Positions 53,265 to 62,110 of a DNA stretch of 64,000 nt are shown here, in pieces (within the stretch, counting starts at the first letter, position 1; each line of letters opens with the position of its first letter). A program made the position numbers and the translations under genes. The stretch lies in assembly GCA_965263335.1 (NCBI GenBank), contig CBDHHE010000003.1:1-64000 (forward strand). The letters are read 5' to 3'. The DNA is from Thermohalobaculum sp965263335. Its GTDB lineage: Bacteria > Pseudomonadota > Alphaproteobacteria > Rhodobacterales > Rhodobacteraceae. Under the pieces are notes generated by a model that saw nothing but the letters and a program-made list of their open reading frames with translations, was not told the DNA's origin and ran no database searches.

Positions 53265-54368
53265 ATGGCATCGCTTCTGCTCGAAAATGTCTACAAGCGA
53301 TTCGGCGACAACGAAGTTGTTCGCGACGTCAATCTCGACATTGAAGACGGTGACTTTGTCGTCTTGGTGGGGCCCAGTGGCTGCGGAAAGTCGACGACAC
53401 TTCGAATGATCGCCGGCCTTGAAGACATTAGCGCGGGCACGCTTCGTATCGGCGAGAACGTGGTCAACGATCTATCGCCTCGCGACCGAGACGTTGCGAT
53501 GGTCTTTCAAAGCTACGCGCTGTATCCGCACATGACGGTTCGCGACAATATCAGTTTCGGGCTGAAGCTTCGTAAGATGCCTAAGAGTGAAATTGACGCA
53601 CGTGTCGATGACGCCGCACGCATTCTTGGGCTCGACGACCTACTCGACCGTAAGCCGAAGCAATTGTCGGGTGGTCAGCGACAGCGCGTAGCGATGGGGC
53701 GGGCGATCGTTCGGCAGCCCGCGGTCTTTCTGTTTGATGAGCCCCTGTCCAATCTGGACGCCAAGCTACGCGTGCAGATGCGCGCGGAGATCGCTCAGCT
53801 GCATCAGCGACTCGGTACGACCACCGTTTATGTCACCCACGACCAGGTCGAAGCGATGACCTTGGCCAAGCACATCGTGGTCATGAATAAGGGCGTTGTG
53901 CAGCAGGTTGGGGCCCCGTTGGAGCTGTATAGAGACCCGGCCAATACGTTCGTTGCGGGGTTCATCGGAAGCCCGTCGATGAACCTCTTTGACGTTACGG
54001 TGAGCGCGGACGGTCGTTTTCTCGAGGGCCGCGGGGTTCGGTGTCCGCTGCCCGACAGCATCCGCGCTCGACTCGAGCGGGCGGGGCCCGACCTCGTGTT
54101 TGGCATTCGTCCTGAGCACATGTTCGAGGCGGCCGCCGAAGAGCAAACAGCGATGACGGGGAAGGTCGACGTACTGGAACCACTGGGCTCGGTGGTCAAC
54201 GCGCTCGGCCACGTCGACGAGCAGCCGTTTACGGCAACCTTGAAGCCTGACACTGGGGTTGCGGTGGGCGGCAACGTCAGACTGGGCGTCGAGTTGGAGC
54301 ACGTCCACGTGTTTGATAAAACGACGGGCGCTTCCGTTCGCGCGCTGACAACAAAGGCTGCAGCATGA
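53265..54368 (+). CDS. malK: Maltodextrin ABC transporter ATPase
   Basis: 367 residues from ATG 53265. It powers sugar import by MalFG in the cytoplasm. Walker A is GPSGCGKST at residues 36-44; the Q loop is VFQSYALYPHM; the signature is LSGGQRQRVAMGRA; Walker B is VFLFDEPLSNLDAKLR; the switch His is in VTHDQVEAM. The C-terminal 130 residues form the OB-like regulatory domain (FIGSPSMNLFD, FGIRPEHM), which in other MalK proteins binds regulators. Length is normal. Its stop overlaps the malF ATG (ATGA). Confidence 0.95.
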   Translation: MASLLLENVYKRFGDNEVVRDVNLDIEDGDFVVLVGPSGCGKSTTLRMIAGLEDISAGTLRIGENVVNDLSPRDRDVAMVFQSYALYPHMTVRDNISFGLKLRKMPKSEIDARVDDAARILGLDDLLDRKPKQLSGGQRQRVAMGRAIVRQPAVFLFDEPLSNLDAKLRVQMRAEIAQLHQRLGTTTVYVTHDQVEAMTLAKHIVVMNKGVVQQVGAPLELYRDPANTFVAGFIGSPSMNLFDVTVSADGRFLEGRGVRCPLPDSIRARLERAGPDLVFGIRPEHMFEAAAEEQTAMTGKVDVLEPLGSVVNALGHVDEQPFTATLKPDTGVAVGGNVRLGVELEHVHVFDKTTGASVRALTTKAAA

Positions 54369-56302
54369 ACATCGTAGCTCGCTACGCCGCATTGGCGGTG
54401 TTCATTGCGACGCTCGGCCTCCTCATTGTCGCTCACTTTCATGACCGCGCAGCACGCCGAATCTTCCAAGAGGGGCGCCTCGAGACGATCGCCCGCGCCG
54501 TGGCGTTTGTAGCCGCGCAGGAGGACGTCCGCGAGGATGATGCGGCCGAAGGCTCAGCCCAAAGATTCGTCGTCGGCGCCCGACAAAAGACTGAGGCGGT
54601 CAACGAAATATCGCTATTAAAGCGAACGAAATACTTGGCTCATAGCGACGAAGACCGAGTGGGCAAGCGGCTCGACAAAGACAGCCTCTCCGACAAACTG
54701 CTGTACGATGAGTCGAGAAAGCTCATTGCGGATGTCAAAAAGAACATAGAGGAGAGAGAGAGCAATCCTGAGCTAACGGGAAACGCGTTTAAAGAGAATC
54801 GCATCATTCATGAGGGGAGCACCTTCTCCGTGATGGTGCCGGTCAAGCGAGACGGCGAAGCGCGGTCGGTGGTTCGAGTCACAGGTCAAGCCGCACCGGT
54901 CACTACGCCCTGGCCGGTTTGGGTCATCGTCGTGGGCGTGCTCGGCTTCGCCCTGACGACGCTGTTGATGACCGTCCTCCGGGGGCCCGTTTCGCTCGTC
55001 GTCGGTACGGTCGCCATGGCGGGGACCATTGCCGCGCAATCGAGCATGTATGTTGCTTGGAGCGACGCGGTCGACGACGTGTACCGAGCGCGGATGGCGA
55101 AGACCTACGGTGCACTATCGGCGTCTGGGCTACTGGAGGCCCAGACGGAAGACGCTTCCGCTGTATCCGCGCTTCAAGAGAATGCCAAAGGTGATCGCGA
55201 TCTCAGGCTTTCGACGATCGCGCCGGCGGACACCGAATCGGCGTCAACGCGCTTGGTGCATACATACGACGGCTATCGAACGACGTATGACGGTTCGGCC
55301 ATCGCCGCATCGAACGACAGAACGACGCTGACGCTATGGATAATCGCATTCACGTTGCTGGGGTGCGGTATTCTGCTGCTGGGAGCGCTCGGTCGAATCG
55401 ACCGAGATGTGAAGATTCTATGGGGTCACCGCGAGGCCTACGCCTACATGGCGTCGGCCATGATCGGGATGCTTGTTCTCGTATTTGTACCGGTGGTCTA
55501 CGGTATTTCGCTGGGCTTTCAAAAGCGGACCTACAACGAGTTTAACTTTGTGGGGCTCGCGAATTACTTCGAGATTCTCACCGACTTCAACATTGGCGAG
55601 CCCACGAACTTCTATTTCACGCTCGTTGTCACGATCATGTGGACGTTTATCAACGTCGCGCTGGCGGTGAGCATCGGGCTGTTCTTGGCGCTCCTGCTGA
55701 ACGATCAGTTCCTTAAGGCGCGGGGCGCTTTTCGCGTTATTCTGATTTTGCCGTGGGCCGTGCCCAACTACATCACGGCGTTGATCTGGAAAGGGATGTT
55801 CCACAAGCAGTTCGGAGCCATCAATCAGATGCTCGAAGGAATGGGGCTCGAGGGCGTCGCGTGGTTTCAAAGCTTCTGGCCAGCGTTTTCAGCCAACGTT
55901 GCAACCAATACATGGCTTGGGTTCCCGTTCATGATGGTGGTGTCGTTGGGGGCTCTTCAATCGATTCCCACCGATCTGTATGAAGCGGCAATAGTCGACG
56001 GAGCGAGCCGCTGGCAGCGCTTTCGGAATATTACGATGCCGCTGCTCATGCCCGCCCTCGTTCCGGCGGTGATCGTAGGGACGGTGTGGACATTCAATAT
56101 GTTCAACATCATCTATCTCGTCAGCGGCGGCGCACCGAACGGCGCGACAGATATCTTGATCACCGACGCGTTTCGATGGGCGTTCGAGCGTGACCGCTAT
56201 GGCTACGCCGCCGCGTACTCGACGGTCATCTTCCTGATTCTCGCCATCTTCACAACGATCACGAACCGCGTGACCGGCGCGACGAAGGGAGCGTTCGAAT
56301 GA
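54365..56302 (+). CDS. malF: MalF-type permease with N-terminal Cache-like sensor region
   Basis: 645 residues. The C-terminal part from about residue 360 is a normal MalF-type permease: several membrane helices and the EAA loop EAAIVDGASRWQRFRNITMP that contacts MalK. Residues 1-350 are extra. One membrane helix (7-24) leads to a periplasmic segment (25-180) that contains KRTKYLAHSDEDRVGKRLDK, the 'g.ilahsd...vGk.l' signature of Cache sensor domains, and STFSVMVPVKRDGEARSVVR. Two more helices (184-228), a second exported segment (about 229-320) and a helix (322-342) then lead into the permease. E. coli MalF also has an extra periplasmic loop, but inside the permease. The start at the malK overlap has no better alternative. 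Confidence 0.9.
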   Translation: MNIVARYAALAVFIATLGLLIVAHFHDRAARRIFQEGRLETIARAVAFVAAQEDVREDDAAEGSAQRFVVGARQKTEAVNEISLLKRTKYLAHSDEDRVGKRLDKDSLSDKLLYDESRKLIADVKKNIEERESNPELTGNAFKENRIIHEGSTFSVMVPVKRDGEARSVVRVTGQAAPVTTPWPVWVIVVGVLGFALTTLLMTVLRGPVSLVVGTVAMAGTIAAQSSMYVAWSDAVDDVYRARMAKTYGALSASGLLEAQTEDASAVSALQENAKGDRDLRLSTIAPADTESASTRLVHTYDGYRTTYDGSAIAASNDRTTLTLWIIAFTLLGCGILLLGALGRIDRDVKILWGHREAYAYMASAMIGMLVLVFVPVVYGISLGFQKRTYNEFNFVGLANYFEILTDFNIGEPTNFYFTLVVTIMWTFINVALAVSIGLFLALLLNDQFLKARGAFRVILILPWAVPNYITALIWKGMFHKQFGAINQMLEGMGLEGVAWFQSFWPAFSANVATNTWLGFPFMMVVSLGALQSIPTDLYEAAIVDGASRWQRFRNITMPLLMPALVPAVIVGTVWTFNMFNIIYLVSGGAPNGATDILITDAFRWAFERDRYGYAAAYSTVIFLILAIFTTITNRVTGATKGAFE

Positions 56303-57138
56303 TGAACGACAAGAACCCGTACAGCGGGGGGCGCCTGGCCAAGATGGCCTTTTTGGGCTTCGCGTGTTTGGCGACGCTGTATCCCGTGCTGTGGGTGTTC
56401 AAGATGGCGTTCACGCCGTCGCAGGGTTTTGAAGGTTCGGCGAGTCCGATTCCGGAGAATCCTGACCTGTCCAACTTTCAGTACCTGCTGTACGAGAAGC
56501 CATTCCTCCAGTGGCTGTTTAACAGCATCGTTGTGAGCGTGACGACGACGGTACTGGGCGTGTTCTTAGCGTGCACGGCCGCATACGCTCTGTCTCGCTT
56601 CCGATTCCCCGGACGAGCCACGGCGATGCTGAGTTTTCTGATTCAGCAGATGTTCCCGGGCGTGCTGATGATGGTGCCGCTGTTTATCATCGTCGATGCG
56701 TTGGGCCTTCTGGACCAATTGATGGGTTTGACGTTGGTCTACGCCACCACCGCGATTCCTTTTTGTGTGTGGATGCTCAAGGGGTACTTCGACACCATTC
56801 CGAAGGACCTCGAAGAGGCCGCCCTCATGGACGGGGCCACGCGCAGCATGATCTTCTGGCGAATCATGCTCCCTTTAAGCCTTCCGGCCGTGGCCGTGAC
56901 GGCGTTGTTCTCGTTCATGACCGCCTGGAACGAGTTTATTTTGGCCGCGGTATTTATGAACTCGGAGGAGTCCTACACGCTGCCGGTTGGCTTGCAAACG
57001 ATGGTCGGCCAGCACTCCACGGAATGGGGCCACTTCGCGGCGGGGGCAATCTTGGTCAGCATTCCAGTGGTCGTGTTGTTCTTCGCGCTTCAAAAACAGC
57101 TGGTCGGCGGGCTCACCGCGGGCGGCGTTAAGGGCTAG
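56299..57138 (+). CDS. malG: Maltodextrin ABC transporter permease MalG
   Basis: 279 residues, second permease subunit, starting in an ATGA overlap with malF. It has six hydrophobic segments and the EAA loop EEAALMDGATRSMIFWRIMLP, which docks on MalK. YTLPVGLQTMVGQHSTEWGH near the C terminus matches MalG. Size is normal. Together with MalEFK it would import maltose and maltodextrins across the inner membrane. Confidence 0.93.
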   Translation: MMNDKNPYSGGRLAKMAFLGFACLATLYPVLWVFKMAFTPSQGFEGSASPIPENPDLSNFQYLLYEKPFLQWLFNSIVVSVTTTVLGVFLACTAAYALSRFRFPGRATAMLSFLIQQMFPGVLMMVPLFIIVDALGLLDQLMGLTLVYATTAIPFCVWMLKGYFDTIPKDLEEAALMDGATRSMIFWRIMLPLSLPAVAVTALFSFMTAWNEFILAAVFMNSEESYTLPVGLQTMVGQHSTEWGHFAAGAILVSIPVVVLFFALQKQLVGGLTAGGVKG

Positions 57139-57143
57139 TGACA

Positions 57144-58673
57144 ATGAGATACGGTTTGCAGGCAGGCCTCCATGGACGGGGAGCGGGTGGCGGCAGATGG
57201 CTCTTGGCCGCGACGCTGGCCATCGTCGGGTGTTCGTCGAGCGCTTCGCCGACGTTGTCTGACGACAACGCCCTGTATCCCTATGTGCCCCCGAACGGTG
57301 AGGCCGTGCCCGTTGCGCGGCAGTCGGCCACCTGGGTCGCCCATATGGAGAACGACCTGTTGCCGTACTGGATGATGGATTCGGCGAAGGGTGCCCCGCA
57401 AGGCAACTTTCCGACTTATCGCGGGATGGACGGGCGAGTTCTGGGCGATTCGAATCGGTACCTTCGCATGATGTCTCGACAGACCTATGCGTATGCCATC
57501 GGTTTCTTGGTGACGGGTGACGCTGAGCTTCTTCGGCTCGCCGACGCCGGCGCGCAGTGGATTCTGGACCATGGGTGGGACGCGGATAATGGCGGCTGGT
57601 ATCAGCAGCTCAATGCCGACGGGACGCCGTCCGGGACGCATCCCAAGTACGCGCAAGACGCGGCCTACGCGGTCCTCGGACTGTCTGCCTATTTCTTTGT
57701 GACGAGGGATCAGGAAGCGGAGGCGGCGATTCTGCGCACCCGTGACCTTCTCTTCGACGAACGGGCGTACTTCGAACCGGACACCGGGCGGATCAAGGAC
57801 GGGCTGAGCGCGGACATGACCACCGAGGTCGATCAGGACGCGGCGGGTTGGGAACTTGTGGCACAGCTCGATCCCATCAATGCGTTTATGCTGCTCGTAC
57901 AACCTGTCTTGACGAGCGAGCAGCGCCGAGACCAGTTCCTGGCCGACCTTCGGCAGTTGTCCGATGTGATGTGGACCGAGTTTTTTGAGGACGGTATCTT
58001 CTGGGGCATCGCCCAGAACAAAGGCCGGTACGGAACGCGACACGTGGACTTTGGACATAATCTGAAGGCGTTTTGGATGATTCGCGAGGTGGACAAGCGT
58101 CTAAGGGACGCGCCGTACTTCGATCGCTTGGCGGAAAACGTCGATACGCAGGTTATGCGAGCGTACGATTCGATGATCGGCCGATGGGCGAAGCGGCCCC
58201 TGTCCGATACCAATCTCGAATTCGGGTCCGACTGGTGGATATATGCGGAGGCAGACCAGATTGCCGCAACGCTATCGCTCAGCGATGCCAGTTACAATGA
58301 GGTCCTGGAGAGTACGCAAGCGGCATGGCTCGATGACTATGTCGATGAACGCTACGGCGAAGTCATCCCCAACGTCCAGCGCAATGGGACACCGGGGTGG
58401 CCCTGGTCGGTCGACGACGCGGCGAAGTGCAACCTGTGGAAGAGCGGGTACCATTCCATGGAGCACGCGCTGATGATGTATTTGGTGGGCACGTACCTGG
58501 AAGACCAGCCGGCGCGGCTGTTCTTTGCCGTGCCGGAAGCTGACTTTGCCGACTTCGAAGCGCGGCCGTACCTATTGCGCGGCCGCGAACGACAGCGAAC
58601 GGTTATAGGTCCCGTAGCGATCGCGGACCGGTCGCTGACCGTGATGGAAGTGCTGTTCGACCGATTGCACTGA
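57144..58673 (+). CDS. AGE-family (N-acylglucosamine 2-epimerase-like) exported lipoprotein
   Basis: 509 residues from ATG 57144; GTG 57138 overlapping the malG stop is also possible. The signal ends in the lipobox LAIVGC. The body is an (alpha/alpha) barrel of the AGE epimerase/isomerase type: RQTYAYAIGFLVTGDAELLR, DNGGWYQQLNADG, RHVDFGHNLKAFWMIREVD with the conserved His, and CNLWKSGYHSMEHALMMYL. Members convert sugars at C2 (GlcNAc, cellobiose, mannose) and are normally cytoplasmic. An exported form could alter the reducing end of maltodextrins. The substrate is not known. Last gene of the transport operon. Confidence 0.7.
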   Translation: MRYGLQAGLHGRGAGGGRWLLAATLAIVGCSSSASPTLSDDNALYPYVPPNGEAVPVARQSATWVAHMENDLLPYWMMDSAKGAPQGNFPTYRGMDGRVLGDSNRYLRMMSRQTYAYAIGFLVTGDAELLRLADAGAQWILDHGWDADNGGWYQQLNADGTPSGTHPKYAQDAAYAVLGLSAYFFVTRDQEAEAAILRTRDLLFDERAYFEPDTGRIKDGLSADMTTEVDQDAAGWELVAQLDPINAFMLLVQPVLTSEQRRDQFLADLRQLSDVMWTEFFEDGIFWGIAQNKGRYGTRHVDFGHNLKAFWMIREVDKRLRDAPYFDRLAENVDTQVMRAYDSMIGRWAKRPLSDTNLEFGSDWWIYAEADQIAATLSLSDASYNEVLESTQAAWLDDYVDERYGEVIPNVQRNGTPGWPWSVDDAAKCNLWKSGYHSMEHALMMYLVGTYLEDQPARLFFAVPEADFADFEARPYLLRGRERQRTVIGPVAIADRSLTVMEVLFDRLH

Positions 58674-58775
58674 GGCACGTAAGCTTTAGGGCCTCCCTTC
58701 GCTGCTTCGCTTGGGGCTGCTACGCACTGTAAATCTCCCGTTTTGCCAGCTGGAGACCGTAGGCGCCTTTGCTCG

Positions 58776-59405
58776 CTAGGGACTGCAAATCTCCACGTTG
58801 CTTCGTCGTTCGAATCGGGCGTCGCTGAAGATGCGGATTTGGTCGCCGTCTTCCTCAGTGAAGATGACGTCGATGCGCATTTCCAGGGGATCGACTTGAA
58901 TGATCTCGGCGGTGCCTTCGGCGGCGATCATGTCCTGTGTTCGTGAGAAGGCGCGGATCAGGTTGGCGCGGGCTACGTTGGCCATCGAAGGCTCGATGGA
59001 CCAGCGGGGCTGCCACCACCCAAAGGTATCGTAGCCGCCGGTGAATTCGACATCGTCGGCGACGCCTTGAATAGGAACGACGGTCCCCGGAGGTTGCGCG
59101 ATGGGGAGGTCGATGAGGAACATTCGCTCGTCTCGGGTAAACGCGGTCCAGCGTACGACGCTAGGCGTCGAGGTGCTGCTGAGCAGTGCGTCGAGCATAA
59201 GTTCGAAGTCTGCAGGCGGAGAATCTTCGATGTCGTAACGGAGGTCGCCACGCGCGCCGCCAATCCACGGTGTATCATCGGGCGGCGATGCGCTGGGTGC
59301 GTCCATGATCGCCAATATCACGTTGAAACGCGGGCATTCGTTGTCGCAGCCGGCCAAGACGGCGAACAACGCCGCAGCGCATCGCGCCGACGAGAGTAAC
59401 TTCAT
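58776..59405 (-). CDS. Small lipoprotein of unknown function
   Basis: 209 residues from ATG 59405 (MKLLSSARCAAALFAVLAGC), which gives a strong lipobox; ATG 59417 is an alternative. The mature part is a compact mixed domain with DLRYDIEDSPPADFELMLDA, WTAFTRDERMFLIDLPIAQP and IIQVDPLEMRIDVIFTEEDG. No family was recognised. It points away from the second amylase gene, with 77 bases between the starts, and may share its control region. Confidence 0.6.
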   Translation of the reverse strand: MKLLSSARCAAALFAVLAGCDNECPRFNVILAIMDAPSASPPDDTPWIGGARGDLRYDIEDSPPADFELMLDALLSSTSTPSVVRWTAFTRDERMFLIDLPIAQPPGTVVPIQGVADDVEFTGGYDTFGWWQPRWSIEPSMANVARANLIRAFSRTQDMIAAEGTAEIIQVDPLEMRIDVIFTEEDGDQIRIFSDARFERRSNVEICSP

Positions 59406-59482
59406 GGTTCGTATCATGAGGGGGGCGTTTCTCGCCGAGCAAGCCCCTAGGCACGCGGAGGGCAGGGCGCATAGAGTAAGGA

Positions 59483-62110
59483 ATGCGTAGTGGTCTCCGC
59501 CTTCCGTCCCTGCTCTTAAGTGTAGCGGCGGTGTATGCCTGCAGTGACTCATCGGATTCGCCCGATGCGGGTAATCCGCCGCAACTGAATCTGCACGTCC
59601 CTTCACCCGACTGGAGCGAACAGGTCGTTTATTTTGTGTTTACGGACCGCTTTGCGAACGGAGATCCGAGCAACGACGACCAGGGGCAGGGGGAGTTCGA
59701 ACCGTCTAACTTTCGAAAGTACAGCGGTGGTGACCTGCAAGGCATCATTGATCAGCTCGATTACATTCAAGGGCTCGGCGCGACGGCGGTCTGGATTACG
59801 CCGCCCGTGGCAAATCAGTGGTGGGATCCCATCGAGAACTTTGGTGGCTTTCACGGGTATTGGGCGCGAGATTTAAAGTCGGTCGATGAGCATCAGGGCG
59901 ATCTGGAGACCTACCAGCGGCTGTCGGCTGCCCTGCACGACCGCGGCATGTACCTCATCCAGGATATCGTGCCGAACCATATGGGGAACTTCTATTCCTA
60001 CAACGGCCCGTACGACCCGAACGACCCGACGCAAAACTTCGTTCTCAACCCGAACAGCGTGCCGACGACTGCGCCGACCTTGCCACCGTTTGACCAGATT
60101 GATGTTAACAATCCCGCGCACCGGGATGCGGCCATCTACCACTTCACGCCGTCGATCTCCGACTTCCAAGACGGTTTTCAGGAGACCAATTATCAGCTTT
60201 CGAATCTTGACGACCTCAATACGGCCAACCCTGTGGTGCGCGATGCGCTTCGCGATGCGTACGGGTATTGGATTCGGGAGGTCGGTATCGACGGGGTTCG
60301 CATCGATACGGTGAAGTTCATCGAAGTTCCGTTTTGGAACGACTTCCTCTTTTCAAACGACAGTGATGCGCCGGGGTTGGAGCGGGTCGCGGAGCAGACC
60401 GGTCGCACCGACTTTCTCACGTTCGGGGAAGTCTTCGATCTATCTCGGCCCTTCGAGACCGATGGGGAACAGAAGCTTGCGAAGTACATCAATACGCCCG
60501 AGGGGCCGGGACTCGACGGGCAACTTCAGTTCCCGTTATTCGGTTCGATTCAGCGGGTGCTGACCGAAGGCCGACCCACGGCGGAGCTTGGCTATCGCAT
60601 CGAGAAGATGGTTGATCCGACGTTTTTCCCGAACCCATCGATGAATCCGACGTTCCTCGATAATCACGATGTGCAGCGTTTCTTGTCGCGCGGTTCCGAG
60701 GAAGCGCTTCGGCAAGGCATCACGCTACTGATGACTCTCCCCGGCATTCCGGTGCTTTTTCAGGGGACGGAGCAGGGATTTGAAGAGACGCGGGCATCGT
60801 TGTTCGCGGCGGGGTGGGAATCTGGGGGGCGCGATCATTACGACACGGATTCATCGCTGTATACGTTCATCGCGTCGCTAGCCCAGATGCGGCGGAGCAA
60901 CCCAGCCTTCACGAAGGGCGATGTGCGGGTCCTGCGCAGCAACGTGGCTCGGGCCGGAGCGCTCGGGTTTGCGCGTCGAATGGGCGAGCAGACGGCGATC
61001 GTCTTGATGAACACGGCCGCGAGCCGCGTGCTGATGCAGGTCGACGCCGATCTTTCGCCAGGGACGGAGCTCGAAGCGCTGCAGGGGCCCGAGTCGCTGA
61101 CCACCGTGGTGGTGCCGCAGTCCGGTCGGCTGATCTTCGAGATGGATCCCGGCGAGGCGTGGGTCCTGCAGACGACGGGCGAGTCTCGGACGGTTCCCCA
61201 GCCCGGAGCTACGGTCACTCTCGACACTGACGTGTCGACGTCGACGTTGACGGGCGACGTTTTGTTGACGGGACGACTTGAAGGCCAGAGCGAACTGCGG
61301 CTGGTGCTCGATGACGATCTCGCGCGGGCCGCGCGCATCGAGGTCAATGCCGACGGCACGTGGACAAGCACGCTCTCGTTGAGCAATTTTAGTTTCGGCG
61401 TAAGTACACATACGCTCGAGATCTACGCGCCGGAGGGGGCCGTAGCGACGCCGCAAGTCTCGTTCACGGTCGACCGCCCGTTCGACGGCACGCTGCTGAG
61501 CTGGTCGGATCCGGTCGGCGACGACGTTGGGCCCACGATGGATTACGTCTACCCTCAAGACAGCACCTTCACGACGCAGATGGACATAACGAATATTCAG
61601 GCGGAGATCGGTTCGGAGCTGACGCTCAGGTTCGAGATGGCTTCGCTGACGCGAACCTGGTCGCCGCCCAATCAGTTCGACCATGTCTCGTTCACGATCT
61701 TCTTCGACCTGCCGGACCGCGAAGGTATCTCCGTCATGCCGCTGCTCAATGGCAGCACGCCGGACGGCTTTTTGTGGGACCGGACCCATTTTGCGTATGG
61801 CTGGAGCAACGAGATGCGGTCCACAGAGGGCGCTAGCGAATCGGCGACGGGGACGCCGATAAATCCGGCCCCGCTGATCGAAAGCGATCTCGGCACGCGA
61901 ACTATCTCGTTCACCTATTCCCTCGAGGCTTTCGGTTTGACCTCATGGGATGGCGTTCGGGTCTACATGACGACGTGGGACTTCGACGGCATCGACTCTC
62001 GGTACCGTTTCATTTTGCCGGAGCCGAGCCCGTGGGACATGTCAGGCCCGAACGATGGCCCCAAAATTATGGACGCGGCGGGGCCCTATCTGCTCGAAGA
62101 GGGACCTTGA
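59483..62110 (+). CDS. Lipoprotein alpha-amylase (GH13) with glucodextranase-C-like tail
   Basis: 875 residues, lipobox LSVAAVYAC. GH13 core at about 40-560: VVYFVFTDRFANGDPSND, GLGATAVWITPPV, FGGFHGYWARDLKSVD, catalytic Asp in GIDGVRIDTVKFIE near 275, Glu in LTFGEVFDLS near 315, and Asp in FLDNHDVQRFL near 394. A beta domain follows, then from about 670 a glucodextranase-C-like module (SDPVGDDVGPTMDYVYPQD). It would cleave glucan at the cell surface while the tail binds it. The start codon region overlaps nothing. Its 3' end overlaps the convergent gene by about 25 bases. Confidence 0.88.
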   Translation: MRSGLRLPSLLLSVAAVYACSDSSDSPDAGNPPQLNLHVPSPDWSEQVVYFVFTDRFANGDPSNDDQGQGEFEPSNFRKYSGGDLQGIIDQLDYIQGLGATAVWITPPVANQWWDPIENFGGFHGYWARDLKSVDEHQGDLETYQRLSAALHDRGMYLIQDIVPNHMGNFYSYNGPYDPNDPTQNFVLNPNSVPTTAPTLPPFDQIDVNNPAHRDAAIYHFTPSISDFQDGFQETNYQLSNLDDLNTANPVVRDALRDAYGYWIREVGIDGVRIDTVKFIEVPFWNDFLFSNDSDAPGLERVAEQTGRTDFLTFGEVFDLSRPFETDGEQKLAKYINTPEGPGLDGQLQFPLFGSIQRVLTEGRPTAELGYRIEKMVDPTFFPNPSMNPTFLDNHDVQRFLSRGSEEALRQGITLLMTLPGIPVLFQGTEQGFEETRASLFAAGWESGGRDHYDTDSSLYTFIASLAQMRRSNPAFTKGDVRVLRSNVARAGALGFARRMGEQTAIVLMNTAASRVLMQVDADLSPGTELEALQGPESLTTVVVPQSGRLIFEMDPGEAWVLQTTGESRTVPQPGATVTLDTDVSTSTLTGDVLLTGRLEGQSELRLVLDDDLARAARIEVNADGTWTSTLSLSNFSFGVSTHTLEIYAPEGAVATPQVSFTVDRPFDGTLLSWSDPVGDDVGPTMDYVYPQDSTFTTQMDITNIQAEIGSELTLRFEMASLTRTWSPPNQFDHVSFTIFFDLPDREGISVMPLLNGSTPDGFLWDRTHFAYGWSNEMRSTEGASESATGTPINPAPLIESDLGTRTISFTYSLEAFGLTSWDGVRVYMTTWDFDGIDSRYRFILPEPSPWDMSGPNDGPKIMDAAGPYLLEEGP

